A DNA stretch of 63,583 nt from JBFWVD01 sp050246915 (GTDB lineage: Bacteria > Actinomycetota > Acidimicrobiia > Acidimicrobiales > Ilumatobacteraceae): the NCBI GenBank assembly GCA_050246915.1, contig JBFWVD010000027.1:1-63583 (forward strand), in the 5' to 3' direction. This document shows, piece after piece, positions 1 to 9,264 of the stretch; the first letter of the stretch is position 1, and every line of letters starts with the position of its first letter. Below the pieces are notes generated by a model, which worked only from the letters and a program-made list of their open reading frames with translations, searched no databases and was not told where the DNA came from. Both the position numbers and the translations under genes were made by a program.

Positions 1-158
1 GGCAAGCCTTCAGGAATCCCGACCAGTTGTCAAGGTTCAGGCCAAGTCGGTCAACCGGCACGGCGACTGACCCGCATGCCCACGTTGGAACTCCGGACCG
101 TTCGCGATTCCGGGAAGTTCCTACAACCGACCAGGCGATGGCGGCGTGACGGCGAGCC
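1..158. other. Left edge, no gene seen
   Basis: The first 158 bases hold no convincing coding region, tRNA or strong hairpin. They contain the leader of the primase-like gene, whose GTG start has only a weak ribosome binding site. Confidence 0.5.
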
Positions 159-1256
159 GTGAACCGAAGGTACGACCGCGACGAAGTGCTCCGGCGAACG
201 GACCTCGGCGCGCTGCTCGACGAGTTGTCCGGTCCCGCCCAGGGGCACGGGCATCGAGCTCGTTGGCACTGCCCAGTGCCCGATCACGACGACGTCCACC
301 CGTCGGTGACGATGCGGGTCGACCGGCGAGGAGTGGAGCGTTGGAAGTGCTGGTCGTTCGGGCACGGCGGCACCGCCATCGACGCCCTCAACTACGCCCG
401 CGGCGCGAACTACCAGGAAGCGCTCGAAGAGCTCGCCCGCCGCATCGGCGTCGCTCCCAACGAACCGGGCGTTCGAACCATCCGTCCACCACTGAAGCCT
501 CGGGCGGCCACGCCGCTCCAGCCGCCCGCCGTGAAGTACGTCGAAACGTGCGAGCGGCTCCTCTGGGCCCCCACCGGCCGCTGCGTCCTCGAATACCTCG
601 TGGACGAACGCGGACTCGACCCCGACGTGCTCCGCGCCAACCGCGTCGGAGCAGACCCGGGCACGAGCAAGCTCCGTCGCGCTGGCGGCCTCCCCAAGTA
701 CGGCCCTGGCGCTGTGTTCCCAGCGATCGACGCCGACGGGCAGCTCGTGTACTTCCAGACGCGGTACCTCGACCCACATCCCGATCGATCGAAATACGGC
801 AACCCGGCCGGACGGCACGGCGATAACCCGCGGCACGGTTGGACGCGACCGGTCGGCGACGTCAAGGACCCAGTCGTGATCAGCGAGGGGTTCCCCGACG
901 CCTACGTCGCCAACAGCGCCGGCTACTTCGCAGTGGCGGTGCTCGGGACCAGCAATGCGACGGCGTTGCTCGCTGAACAGATCGCGCCGAGGCTTGGCGG
1001 GCGGCCGGCGCTTCTGGCCCTCGACGGTGACGACGCCGGCCAGGCAGCCGCAAAGCATCTCCGTGCGGGCTTCGAACGCTGTGGCATCATGGTTGCCGAG
1101 CTTCCCCTCCCGTTCGGGTTGGACTTGAACAGCTGGGTGCAGAGCGCCCAGCAGGTTCCGGACCTCGGTCGTTCGACACGACCCACGCCAACACCGCTGG
1201 CCATCGCCGCGCCCGCCCCACCCCCGGTGCCGCACCCGGCGATATCGAGTCCCTGA
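159..1256 (+). CDS. CHC2 zinc-finger / Toprim DNA primase-like protein
   Basis: This 365-residue protein looks like a compact DnaG-type primase of the kind carried by plasmids, phages and integrative elements. A CHC2-type zinc finger lies near the N-terminus (C38, H43, C64, H69, followed by GG and AIDAL). A Toprim fold follows, with the catalytic-type glutamate in VISEGFPDAY around residue 243 and the acidic ALDGDDAG motif around 288-293. It is much shorter than chromosomal DnaG (about 600 residues) and shows no helicase-binding C-terminal domain. The start is GTG with a poor ribosome binding site, so a slightly different start is possible. The gene lies ten bases before a small unknown gene and is probably co-transcribed with it. 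Priming of element replication is the likely role, inferred from the domains only. Confidence 0.8.
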   Translation: MNRRYDRDEVLRRTDLGALLDELSGPAQGHGHRARWHCPVPDHDDVHPSVTMRVDRRGVERWKCWSFGHGGTAIDALNYARGANYQEALEELARRIGVAPNEPGVRTIRPPLKPRAATPLQPPAVKYVETCERLLWAPTGRCVLEYLVDERGLDPDVLRANRVGADPGTSKLRRAGGLPKYGPGAVFPAIDADGQLVYFQTRYLDPHPDRSKYGNPAGRHGDNPRHGWTRPVGDVKDPVVISEGFPDAYVANSAGYFAVAVLGTSNATALLAEQIAPRLGGRPALLALDGDDAGQAAAKHLRAGFERCGIMVAELPLPFGLDLNSWVQSAQQVPDLGRSTRPTPTPLAIAAPAPPPVPHPAISSP

Positions 1257-1265
1257 GGAGGCGCC

Positions 1266-1745
1266 ATGCAAACCCTTCCCGACTACTGGTTCGTCTACGT
1301 CGCACCCGAGTGGGACGACGCCGGGCTTCCCGAGGTCATTGCGATGTCACCGCAGGCATCGTGGGACCGCCTCGAGTTGGCCGCGCGCTCAATGCTGTCG
1401 TTCGCCGGCGCCTACTTCAAGCGTCACCCGGCACACCGAGTGGTCTTCCTTGCGGACGTGATCGCCTGGCTCGAGTCCGACTGCGGACTCGAATGGGGAG
1501 CGCTGGCCATCGACGTGGACGAGGCGTTCGCCGACATCCACCGGAACGGACCAGCGCTCGGCATGATCGTCGACCCGATCGTCATGGCGGTCGTGATCAG
1601 GGGTCAACGAGAGATGACTCTCTCCCTTCCAGGTCACTCGCCGATCGACGTCGCGGGCTGCGATCCGACGGTCCGCAACGAGCTGGTCGACGAGATCTCG
1701 AGGCATTGGCATCTCATCGGTGCCGCGCCGTCAGTTCCGACGTAG
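1266..1745 (+). CDS. Hypothetical protein
   Basis: This 159-residue soluble protein is not recognised. It starts at ATG behind a clear GAGGAG ribosome binding site, ten bases after the primase-like gene, so the two probably form one transcript. It begins MQTLPDYWFVYVAPEWDD, is acidic, and shows no membrane segment or obvious metal-binding motif. Its 3' end overlaps the 3' end of the convergent helicase gene by 32 bases, so both reading frames are used there. Codon use is typical of the surrounding genes. Function unknown; the linkage to the primase suggests a mobile-element accessory role, which is inference. Confidence 0.65.
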   Translation: MQTLPDYWFVYVAPEWDDAGLPEVIAMSPQASWDRLELAARSMLSFAGAYFKRHPAHRVVFLADVIAWLESDCGLEWGALAIDVDEAFADIHRNGPALGMIVDPIVMAVVIRGQREMTLSLPGHSPIDVAGCDPTVRNELVDEISRHWHLIGAAPSVPT

Positions 1746-4700
1746 CTGTCACCGGTGGGCGGAGATCGAGTGTCAACTGCGCAATTCGGGCGGGGTCTTC
1801 CTGGACGCCGTTCCGGCGCAACACGCTGAGGAGATCTTCTTGGCGGGGTTGTCCGAATGTCAGCCGGTAGAGCGCCAGGTCGTCCTTGATGCGCTGGTAG
1901 CGGCCGCCATCGAGGCTCAACGGGTAGGGCAGCACCGTTCGCTGGATCTGGACGGGCCCGGGGTACACCCAGTGCGGAACCAACTCGGTCTTGAGGTTTT
2001 CGCGTTCATCCTCGCCGAGCTTGTAGGCGGTCCTCCACGGAGCCTCGTCCCCAGCGAGGATCCCCGCCCGATGTCGGAGGGCGAGGTTGCGGCGCACAGC
2101 GAGTCCGCCGTAACGATTTACTCGGCCCTCGCGCTGCTCGAAATCGACAGGGTTGGCGGGTGTGTTCCAGTGAACGATCGAATGGCACCACCAGTGGAAG
2201 TCGATGCCTTCCTGGCCCACGCTCGTCGTGGCCAGTACCCACGGCCAGAACGGGCTGTTGAACGCGTTGCGGATCTCGGGGAGTCGTGCCTCCCCCTCGG
2301 CGTGGCGAGCCGAGCCGTAGCGAAGGGCAAAGCGACTCGATGCGAATCTGATCCGGTTGTCCGGGTCATGTGGATCGAACGCCGCGTACGGCGAGGGGCG
2401 CAGCGTCAGCGTGGCCCGGACAGCACGGGCGAGTGACATCAGCGCCTCGTCGTCGAGTTCGCCCATATTCCCTTCCGCCAGCACCAGGTGATGCAGGTGC
2501 TCATCGAGGAGGGCCTGCAGGTTGCCCCAACCGCAGTAGGTGAGCACGGCCTGCCAGTACGGCTCGCCCTTTGTGTGAAGGTCGAGCACGCCGATCGCCT
2601 CGGGGCGGTTGAAGAGCGACCGGAATCCCGACGCGAGCGCGGCCGCCGCTCGCCACAGCCCGGCCTCGGTCACTCCAGCGCTGCCGGACACAAGCCGGTT
2701 GAGTGCGCGCCATGCGACGTTGCCTGGCGCGTGCATTCCGATCTGCGCGGCTACCGTCGCCAGATCCTCGCGTGCTTCGGGGACAGCGGGGTCGGCGAGG
2801 GTGTCGAGCGCCAACTGTACGTGGGCACGAAGCAGTCGTTGGCCGCCGCGGCGATCGTGCGCGTCATCTGGTGAGTCATCGGGGTCTTCATCGGTCCCAC
2901 CCGTGAGTGCATCCACGACGGTGTCGACGTCGTCGACAGGTGCCGAGCCGAACTGCGCGATCGCTGCTTGCCAGTAGCCGGCCTCGGCGCTCGCGGTACG
3001 GCTGACAGGCGCGGGCGGCAACCGATCCGTGAGCCGTGCCGACGCAAGCGCAAGAGCGTCGTCGACGGATGCATCAACTGAAAGTTCTCGTGCGAGCTGC
3101 AGGGGGTCGGTCAACTCGGCGAGGCCGGGAGTCGGCCAGAACAGCATCAGCGTCGTCATCGCGCCTGCCCGGTCGCCCTCGACGCGGTAGGCCAGCCTCG
3201 TGAGATCCGTCTCCGGTACCGAGAGACGACGGTCGGCCTGATACGACAACAGTGAGGCGACCGCAGTTGGGGTGGCGCTCCACGACGAGAAGATCAGCTG
3301 CTTTGTCGCCGTGGCTGCCGTCGCAGTGGCGTATGGACCGCCCGGCGGGAGGTAGGGCAACGACGGCGGAACCCACAGCAACTCGTGCATGCCCTTACCG
3401 AGAGTCATGTCGTCGAGTCGTCGCAGCCGAGCACTGCCGAGGTCGCTGAGCGGCTGTCGCTGGGCGATGGAGGTTGCGTCGAGTGTGTGCACCCCAGCCA
3501 GCGCCCGCTGCACGCGTTCCCGGCCGTGTTGCGTCTTGAGCTGCTTCTTGAGCTCGTCGCCGAACTTGTAGCCATCGAGAAAGTTGGCGAAGTACGGCGC
3601 CGACTTCCAGTACTCCAGAGTCATCGGCGCGCCGATCACATCTGCGAGATGGCGAAGTCCCACCCATCCGGTGAGATCCTCGGGCTCGACAGAGATGGGG
3701 GAGTAGGCCTCGTCCAGCATCCCCGTCTCACCGACCCGCGGGCGCTCGGTACGACACATCAACTTGAGCAGTCCGCTCCGCACACTCTCGCGCGCACTTG
3801 ACACGTCGGCGCCGGCGATCGCCCTACGGCGGAACTCAGCCAGTGACTTCGTGACCTGCGCCGGGTCGACGGACGACCCCTCGGCGAGGAACTCAAGGAT
3901 GCGGCCGAGATCGCGCCCATGATCGTCAGTGTCGCTCTCCTCGGCGTAGGTGAACGCCTTCACCGGCGTCGCCGAGAGCAACAGCACACGCGCGTCACCG
4001 AAGTTGAAAAGGTCTTGAGCGAGGCGCGCCGCCTCGCTCGGGTTATCAGGATCAGGGTTGATCAGGTCACGGAATCGTTGGAACTCATCGAGAATCAACA
4101 GGTCGGGTTCGAGCGCAGCCACGCTCGCCTTCGCTAGTTCGGTACGGAACCTGGCGATCAGTTGCCACGACGCTGCCTTGATCTCGTGCGAGACCTTTCC
4201 CGTGGGGCGGATTCGATCGACATAGCCCCGGTACTCGGCGAGGAGACCCGATTCGGAGACCGACTTGAAGAACTCGTTGGTAATCCGCGGCTCCAGGCCG
4301 CCGTGGCGTTTCGCCTCGTCACGAGCTTCGGTCGCGCGGCGCCACATCGTCTCGACCGTCTGCACAGTGCCCTGGAGCAAGCGGAGGGACGCGGTCTCCT
4401 CGCTACGGGTGAGCCCGAGCTTCTCGGCAAGAATCACATGGATCAGGGCGCGTTCCTCGGCCGTGCCCGTCGCCCACGCGTTCCCCGGCAGCGTGCCGGG
4501 CGTGAACGAGATCAGGTTCACCGGCTTGCCGTTCACCTTTGTGCCACGGTCGAGTCGGCGGCCGTCGCGGGCCAGAAGAGTGAGCCGTGTTGCGACCGAG
4601 TGACGATTGCCGGTGACGTCGAGACGCTTGACGTTCTGCCGGGCGATGTCGGCGTTCGAGCACACGTACACGACGTCGATTCGCTTCACGTCATCGGATA

Positions 4701-4890
4701 TCAGCAGATGCTCGATCGTCTTCGTCACGACGCCGCGGGCGACCATGCTCTTGCCGAGCCCCGTTTCGTCGGCCACGAGAAACCGACGCACCGGGTCGTC
4801 GCCGTACAGGCGTTTGAATACATGCTCGACCGTGGCGCGCTGAAACCCAGCGAGCGGCTTGAGCAGTTCGTCAACGTTGAACTCGGTCAC
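1714..4890 (-). CDS. DEAD/SNF2-like helicase of a DUF6361/PLD operon
   Basis: This 1058-residue protein is a superfamily 2 helicase-like ATPase. Motif I is ADETGLGKS (about residues 40-48), motif II is ILDEFQRF (about 265), motif III is LLSATP (about 302), and the C-terminal helicase lobe ends with GQEGIDFHWW and QREGRVNR (motifs V-VI, about 920). The long insert between lobes has no domain I can name. I start it at GTG 4890, whose GTGA overlaps the stop of the upstream nuclease gene, rather than at an upstream in-frame start that would add about 83 low-quality residues. It is the last gene of a three-gene operon with a PLD nuclease and DUF6361 protein. ATP-driven DNA or RNA translocation coupled to nuclease action is the likely job; a defence role is inferred. 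Confidence 0.85.
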   Translation of the reverse strand: MTEFNVDELLKPLAGFQRATVEHVFKRLYGDDPVRRFLVADETGLGKSMVARGVVTKTIEHLLISDDVKRIDVVYVCSNADIARQNVKRLDVTGNRHSVATRLTLLARDGRRLDRGTKVNGKPVNLISFTPGTLPGNAWATGTAEERALIHVILAEKLGLTRSEETASLRLLQGTVQTVETMWRRATEARDEAKRHGGLEPRITNEFFKSVSESGLLAEYRGYVDRIRPTGKVSHEIKAASWQLIARFRTELAKASVAALEPDLLILDEFQRFRDLINPDPDNPSEAARLAQDLFNFGDARVLLLSATPVKAFTYAEESDTDDHGRDLGRILEFLAEGSSVDPAQVTKSLAEFRRRAIAGADVSSARESVRSGLLKLMCRTERPRVGETGMLDEAYSPISVEPEDLTGWVGLRHLADVIGAPMTLEYWKSAPYFANFLDGYKFGDELKKQLKTQHGRERVQRALAGVHTLDATSIAQRQPLSDLGSARLRRLDDMTLGKGMHELLWVPPSLPYLPPGGPYATATAATATKQLIFSSWSATPTAVASLLSYQADRRLSVPETDLTRLAYRVEGDRAGAMTTLMLFWPTPGLAELTDPLQLARELSVDASVDDALALASARLTDRLPPAPVSRTASAEAGYWQAAIAQFGSAPVDDVDTVVDALTGGTDEDPDDSPDDAHDRRGGQRLLRAHVQLALDTLADPAVPEAREDLATVAAQIGMHAPGNVAWRALNRLVSGSAGVTEAGLWRAAAALASGFRSLFNRPEAIGVLDLHTKGEPYWQAVLTYCGWGNLQALLDEHLHHLVLAEGNMGELDDEALMSLARAVRATLTLRPSPYAAFDPHDPDNRIRFASSRFALRYGSARHAEGEARLPEIRNAFNSPFWPWVLATTSVGQEGIDFHWWCHSIVHWNTPANPVDFEQREGRVNRYGGLAVRRNLALRHRAGILAGDEAPWRTAYKLGEDERENLKTELVPHWVYPGPVQIQRTVLPYPLSLDGGRYQRIKDDLALYRLTFGQPRQEDLLSVLRRNGVQEDPARIAQLTLDLRPPVTATSELTARHR

Positions 4891-6665
4891 GCCGGCACGT
4901 CCGCAAGTTTGGTGCGCGCCGCCGCAACGGCCGTCCAAAGCTCCTCGAATCCGTCTGGCAACCGCAACTTGCCTTCCGGGGTCGCTCTCAGCCGCTCCAC
5001 CAGCCGACCGAGATCGTCCAGCGCGCTCTGGTTCGTGGCGAGTGCGCGCAGCATCGCTTCGAAGACGCCCAGTTCGACGAGCCGATGCACTGCGACGCCG
5101 CCAGCAGAGGTATGACCGTCGGGCCCAGGCTGGAGCCACGGGGGAATCTGGCCACCCTGCAGGCCGAGCAACAGGAAGAGGAATCGAAGGAACTTGTCGG
5201 GTGTATCGAACTGGCGGGCGAGCACCGCATCGAGTCGGTCGGCGGGGTCGCCCTCGATCTCGGCCCGCACGACAGCGGATCCGGTGACCGTCGTCGTCGG
5301 ACCACTGAGCTCAACATGCAACACCACGAACGGGGTGATATCCGTCAGGTTGACATCGATGAACTCGGCGTGAACCTGCTCGCCTGGCACCACCGGGCGG
5401 GCAACGCCTGGCAACGTCAACAACTCGATCGTCGCCCGGCCCGTGAACTCGGCCTCGACGACGGGCTCTGGCGTCGCCACCAACAGCTGGTACTTGCCAG
5501 CCGGCGCAGGCGCAACGGTGACAAGCCACGCTCGCTCGGCTGCGTCGCGCAGCACGTTGTCTACGGCATGTTGAAGTTCGTCCTTCTCAGCACGTTCTTG
5601 TCCGCCCCTGATCTCACACGCTTCGAGGATCGACTTCATGTCGGTCGCCACCTTGTCGATGCCAAGGTTTTTCACTCCACCGCGCAGCTCCACGAGCACC
5701 TCGACGTTGCCGCCGAACGCGGGTCCGGTGGCATTGGTTGAGCCGACGAACATGATCGCCTGCTTGCCGCGCTCGACGACCATTACCTTGGCGTGTAGTT
5801 CGCCGAGGGGTGGCGGTGTGTCCGGTGCTGGTTCCTCCTCGGTGTCGACCGAGGCGATCCACAGCGTGTCGGTGAGGTCCTGTACGACGTCACGATCAAG
5901 TTTCTCCATCTCGGCCGGGCGCGATACCAACATGACGTCGTCGGTGGGAGCAACAATGGCGAGCCCTTGGTCACTCACGAATGGCGAGATCACGAGTGTG
6001 CGGCGACCTGAGAAGTCGACCTGTGTCCTGCGCCCGACGCCGAGTGTGTGGAACTCCATCTGGTTCACGCCCTCCGGGTAGTCCCACGTGGCGCGCCTGA
6101 AGTCTTCCAGCATCGACCCGATCTTCTTGCGCCGAGGCTCAGGGACCGCGCGGGTGGTTGCTCTGAGGCACCACTCAACGAGGTCGACCAGCGGTCTGTT
6201 GGCGGTGTCGATGCGCGTTCCCGCTTCGGCATCGAGGGCGAGCACCGCGTCCCAGCCGGAGTCGTTCGTCAGGTTCCGTGTCGGAACCAGCAGGCGCAGT
6301 GCGACCCGGTCGTCCGACGCGAACCGCAGCAGCCACAGCTTGGGGTGAAACAGGAAACCTGGCGGCCGGCGTACCTCGTACACCATCGGTTCCAAAAACG
6401 TGAACAGGTCGTTGGCTGTGTTGGGCACGCCGATCGCGCCCGCCTGGCAGAACACCGTCAGCCGGTCGGCGACCGATCGAACCGCTTCCAGCGTGCTGAT
6501 CGGATCACCAGGCCCGCCGGTTGGGAACGACGCGAAGGCCAGTGGGGCGACGAGTGCTGCTTCGAGGTTCAGCGTGAATGTGGTGGCAACACCGACGTCG
6601 AGCCCCATGCCTCCAGGTGGACGCAACAGTTCGAGGAGGACCGACCGGTCGTCAGGTGCCAGCAC
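4887..6665 (-). CDS. Phospholipase D-like nuclease
   Basis: This 592-residue protein carries two HKD-type halves of the PLD superfamily. The first has FHPKLWLLRF near residue 108 followed by TRNLTNDSG near 130, and the second has LHAKVMVVERG near 290 followed by GSTNATGPAF near 306. This arrangement is typical of PLD-fold nucleases associated with SNF2-like helicases, not of lipid hydrolases; there is no signal peptide. The gene overlaps DUF6361 by 14 bases upstream and the helicase by 4 bases downstream, so the three proteins are made together and probably act together. DISARM also contains a PLD protein (DrmC), but the other DISARM genes are absent here. The C-terminal 200 residues are unassigned. 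Confidence 0.85.
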   Translation of the reverse strand: MLAPDDRSVLLELLRPPGGMGLDVGVATTFTLNLEAALVAPLAFASFPTGGPGDPISTLEAVRSVADRLTVFCQAGAIGVPNTANDLFTFLEPMVYEVRRPPGFLFHPKLWLLRFASDDRVALRLLVPTRNLTNDSGWDAVLALDAEAGTRIDTANRPLVDLVEWCLRATTRAVPEPRRKKIGSMLEDFRRATWDYPEGVNQMEFHTLGVGRRTQVDFSGRRTLVISPFVSDQGLAIVAPTDDVMLVSRPAEMEKLDRDVVQDLTDTLWIASVDTEEEPAPDTPPPLGELHAKVMVVERGKQAIMFVGSTNATGPAFGGNVEVLVELRGGVKNLGIDKVATDMKSILEACEIRGGQERAEKDELQHAVDNVLRDAAERAWLVTVAPAPAGKYQLLVATPEPVVEAEFTGRATIELLTLPGVARPVVPGEQVHAEFIDVNLTDITPFVVLHVELSGPTTTVTGSAVVRAEIEGDPADRLDAVLARQFDTPDKFLRFLFLLLGLQGGQIPPWLQPGPDGHTSAGGVAVHRLVELGVFEAMLRALATNQSALDDLGRLVERLRATPEGKLRLPDGFEELWTAVAAARTKLADVPA

Positions 6666-7860
6666 GTCCGAGCCCCTTCTGGATGTCTTCGATCAATCGG
6701 CGAACGGTTCCCCACCGGTAGTCGAGTGGATCGGCCCCGGTTGCGCCGTTCCATTGAGCCAGCAACTTCGGGTTACCGAGGAAGGAACGGGGACCCCTCA
6801 ACCTGCGCACGCGTTTGTCAATCATCTGTCGCGCTGCGTCGCCGCTCGCGTTGGCCGGGTCGGCCGCGACGAGATCGATCCAGCTCGTGATGAACTCCTT
6901 GGCGAGCGGGGCCACGCGTGACCCCGCGGCGGCAACCGTTGCCCACAGCTCGATCAGATCAGCCTGTAGCGCACGAGCGTCGCCGCCGACCTCGTCAGCC
7001 CAGCTGCTGATAGCGGTCTCGTAGGTCGCGACCTGAGATTCGAGCCTGGTGAAGCCGGCACCGTCGTATGCACGGGCCAGCAGCAAGTTGTGGACGAGCG
7101 CAGCACCCTCCATAACGGCCGAGAACCGTCGGCCACGTTCGATAAGGTTGCGGAGTTCGGGCGGAGCGTTTCCGATCGCTGGTTGGAGCCAGGCCGGCTT
7201 GTCTCTCACGATTGGTGGGCCGTCGACGAACAGCCTGAGGAGCGTTCCAGGCGCGCTGTCCGTGATCCGCTCACGCAGCCAGTCGGCCTCGGCGTAGGTC
7301 AGGTCGAACCCGCCGGGTACATCGTCGGGGAAGCCATTGGGCACCGGCGGAACCCGCCACAGCCACGTGGTGCGATCCGCGAGTTCATCGGCTTCGCCAG
7401 CGCCGTCAACCTTGCGCGTGCGGGCGACCTCGCTCGCGCTCAGCTCCCCCGCGAGGATGCCCAACCGGACGAGCCCGCCCCAATAGATCGTCGACGGCAG
7501 GATCTTCACCTGCTCGCCGGCGCGGACGCCGATCAAGCCTTCGGTCGTGCTTGCCTCGATGAACTTCGAGATGAAGCGTCGCTGCGTACGATTGGCGCGA
7601 TCGAGCAATGCCTGTCCGCTCAAGCCCCTCTTGCGGGCCTCCTCGAAGTGCCACGGAACGAACAGGAAGTAGCGCGCCCGCGTCATGACGGTTGTCATGC
7701 CCGGGAAGAATGTGTTGCTGAAAGCGTCGCGCACCTGGCCGATACCCAGCTCGTCTCGGGTGCCGGGGTCCTCGAACATCTTGACGATCTCGCGGATGCG
7801 GCGTTGTTGTTCCTCCGACACGTCGAGCCAGTTCAACACGCTCGCCACGATTAGCCCCAC
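6652..7860 (-). CDS. DUF6361 family protein
   Basis: This 402-residue protein matches the DUF6361 pattern: an N-terminal WLDVSEEQQRRI, then TRDELGIGQVRDA, then a strongly conserved-looking FFPGMTTVMTRARYFLFVPW around residues 50-70. No enzymatic motif is evident. It is the first gene of a minus-strand operon with the PLD nuclease and the helicase and overlaps the former by 14 bases. The start is GTG 7860; GTG 7848 is an alternative. Family members are known as neighbours of helicase and PLD genes, but no activity has been assigned to my knowledge. A recognition or regulatory subunit for the nuclease-helicase pair is a guess from context. Confidence 0.8.
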   Translation of the reverse strand: MGLIVASVLNWLDVSEEQQRRIREIVKMFEDPGTRDELGIGQVRDAFSNTFFPGMTTVMTRARYFLFVPWHFEEARKRGLSGQALLDRANRTQRRFISKFIEASTTEGLIGVRAGEQVKILPSTIYWGGLVRLGILAGELSASEVARTRKVDGAGEADELADRTTWLWRVPPVPNGFPDDVPGGFDLTYAEADWLRERITDSAPGTLLRLFVDGPPIVRDKPAWLQPAIGNAPPELRNLIERGRRFSAVMEGAALVHNLLLARAYDGAGFTRLESQVATYETAISSWADEVGGDARALQADLIELWATVAAAGSRVAPLAKEFITSWIDLVAADPANASGDAARQMIDKRVRRLRGPRSFLGNPKLLAQWNGATGADPLDYRWGTVRRLIEDIQKGLGRAGT

Positions 7861-7934
7861 CCGCCCCGATCAACCATGGCACCGACAATACGTCGGGGGT
7901 GTGACGGTGACTGGAGTGTCCGTACCGACGACCG

Positions 7935-7963
7935 CAACTCTGTCATACCCCGCGTTCACGCTG
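7935..7963 (+). promoter_or_regulatory. Shared 29-bp motif, copy A
   Basis: The core reads CTCTGTCATACCCC followed by GCGTTCACGCTG. It ends 23 bases before the metallo-beta-lactamase gene. It differs from copy D (19417-19445) at only 2 of 29 positions and is close to copies B and C. All four lie just upstream of a start codon, so a common promoter or operator is likely. Confidence 0.6.
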
Positions 7964-7986
7964 TAGAGGATGAAGGAGAGGCAACG

Positions 7987-9264
7987 ATGAGGATTCGGAT
8001 GCACAGAGGATCGGTGGAGATCGGCGGGAATTGCGTGGAGTTCGACGCTGCGGACGGGCGTCGTCTGGTGGTTGACGTGGGCCGGCCCCTGTGGGCGAGC
8101 CGAGACGACGTCGTCGAACTGCCTGCCGAGGTCGCAGGGACGGACGTGTCAGCCAGCACGTTGTGCGGTGTGGTGATCTCGCACCCGCACCTCGACCACT
8201 ACGGCCTCGCCGATCAGCTCGCGCCGGACGTTCCCGTGTACATCGGGCGCGAAGCGGCATCGCTGCTGGCGGCGGCGGCGTTCTTCTCCCCGATGACGAC
8301 GGCGGTCAACCCAACTGGGTACCTCGCGCACGGAGTGCCATTGGAAGTCGGACCGTTCACGGTCACGCCGCTGCTCAACGACCACTCGGCCTTCGACGCC
8401 TACTCGCTCGTGATCGGGGCCGACGGGCAGCGTGTGTTCTACACCGGTGATATCCGAGCTCACGGACGCAAACGGACGTTGTTCGAGCAGCTGCTCGCAT
8501 CGCCGCCAGCGGACGTCGATGTCATGCTGATGGAGGGCACGCATGTGCGGGCCGACGCGGCGCACGACGATGCCGACTTCGAGACCGAGGACGAACTTGA
8601 GCGACGTCTCGTTGGCATCGTTCGCGACACGCCTGGTGCTGTCGCGCTGGTGGGTTCGGCGCAGAACATCGACCGTCTCGTCACCGCGTACCGGGCGGCG
8701 AAACGAACGGGTCGCGAACTCGTGGTTGACCTCTATGGGGCGTCGGTGGCGGCAGCGACTCGCGCCTCGATCCCGCAGCTTGGCTTTCCGGGACTGCGCG
8801 TGTACGTGCCGCACCGCCAACGAGTGCTCGTGAAGGGCAGCGGCGAGTTCGACCGCGTGCGGCAACTCGGCGCCGCTCGCGTGTACCACGAAGAGCTAGC
8901 CGCAAGCCCCGAGCGGTTTGTCTACCACGTGCCCAGCTCGGTCGTCCATGAGCTGATCGGCCGCGAGGCGCTGCGGTCCCCCGGGCTCGTGTTGTGGTCG
9001 ATGTGGACCGGATATCTGCGCGACGCCTCGGGCAAGCGACTCGAGCAACGGGTGCGCAGCGCCGGCCTTGGGTTCGAGACGTTGCACACGTCGGGTCACG
9101 CGTCGGTGAAGGATCTGCGGCGGCTCGTCGATGCCGTGAAGCCGACGACTCTCGTCCCGATGCACTCCGAGGCCACTGATCGATTCGAAGAGCTGTTCCC
9201 ACGAGTCGAGCGCCATGCGGACGGCGAGTGGTGGAGCGTGGAGGCCTCGGCTACGTCGAGGTAG
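7987..9264 (+). CDS. RNase J-like metallo-beta-lactamase fold hydrolase
   Basis: This 425-residue protein has the metallo-beta-lactamase HPHLDHYG motif near residue 65, a downstream GDIRAHGRK near 154, and a C-terminal HTSGHASVKDLRRL near 367. The last resembles the beta-CASP region of RNase J and CPSF-type nucleases. Two zinc ions and cleavage of RNA, or possibly DNA, are expected for the family. I start it at ATG 7987 behind AAGGAGAGG, because a longer in-frame version would run through regulatory motif A. It is a single gene, divergent from the DUF6361 operon. The regulatory motif upstream links it to three other genes of this window. It is shorter than RNase J (about 550 residues). Confidence 0.8.
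   Translation: MRIRMHRGSVEIGGNCVEFDAADGRRLVVDVGRPLWASRDDVVELPAEVAGTDVSASTLCGVVISHPHLDHYGLADQLAPDVPVYIGREAASLLAAAAFFSPMTTAVNPTGYLAHGVPLEVGPFTVTPLLNDHSAFDAYSLVIGADGQRVFYTGDIRAHGRKRTLFEQLLASPPADVDVMLMEGTHVRADAAHDDADFETEDELERRLVGIVRDTPGAVALVGSAQNIDRLVTAYRAAKRTGRELVVDLYGASVAAATRASIPQLGFPGLRVYVPHRQRVLVKGSGEFDRVRQLGAARVYHEELAASPERFVYHVPSSVVHELIGREALRSPGLVLWSMWTGYLRDASGKRLEQRVRSAGLGFETLHTSGHASVKDLRRLVDAVKPTTLVPMHSEATDRFEELFPRVERHADGEWWSVEASATSR

Noticed and set aside
1714..7860. DISARM system
   Set aside because: Only a helicase and a PLD protein are shared in type. No DUF1998 (DrmB) gene or methyltransferase is present, and DUF6361 is not a DISARM component.
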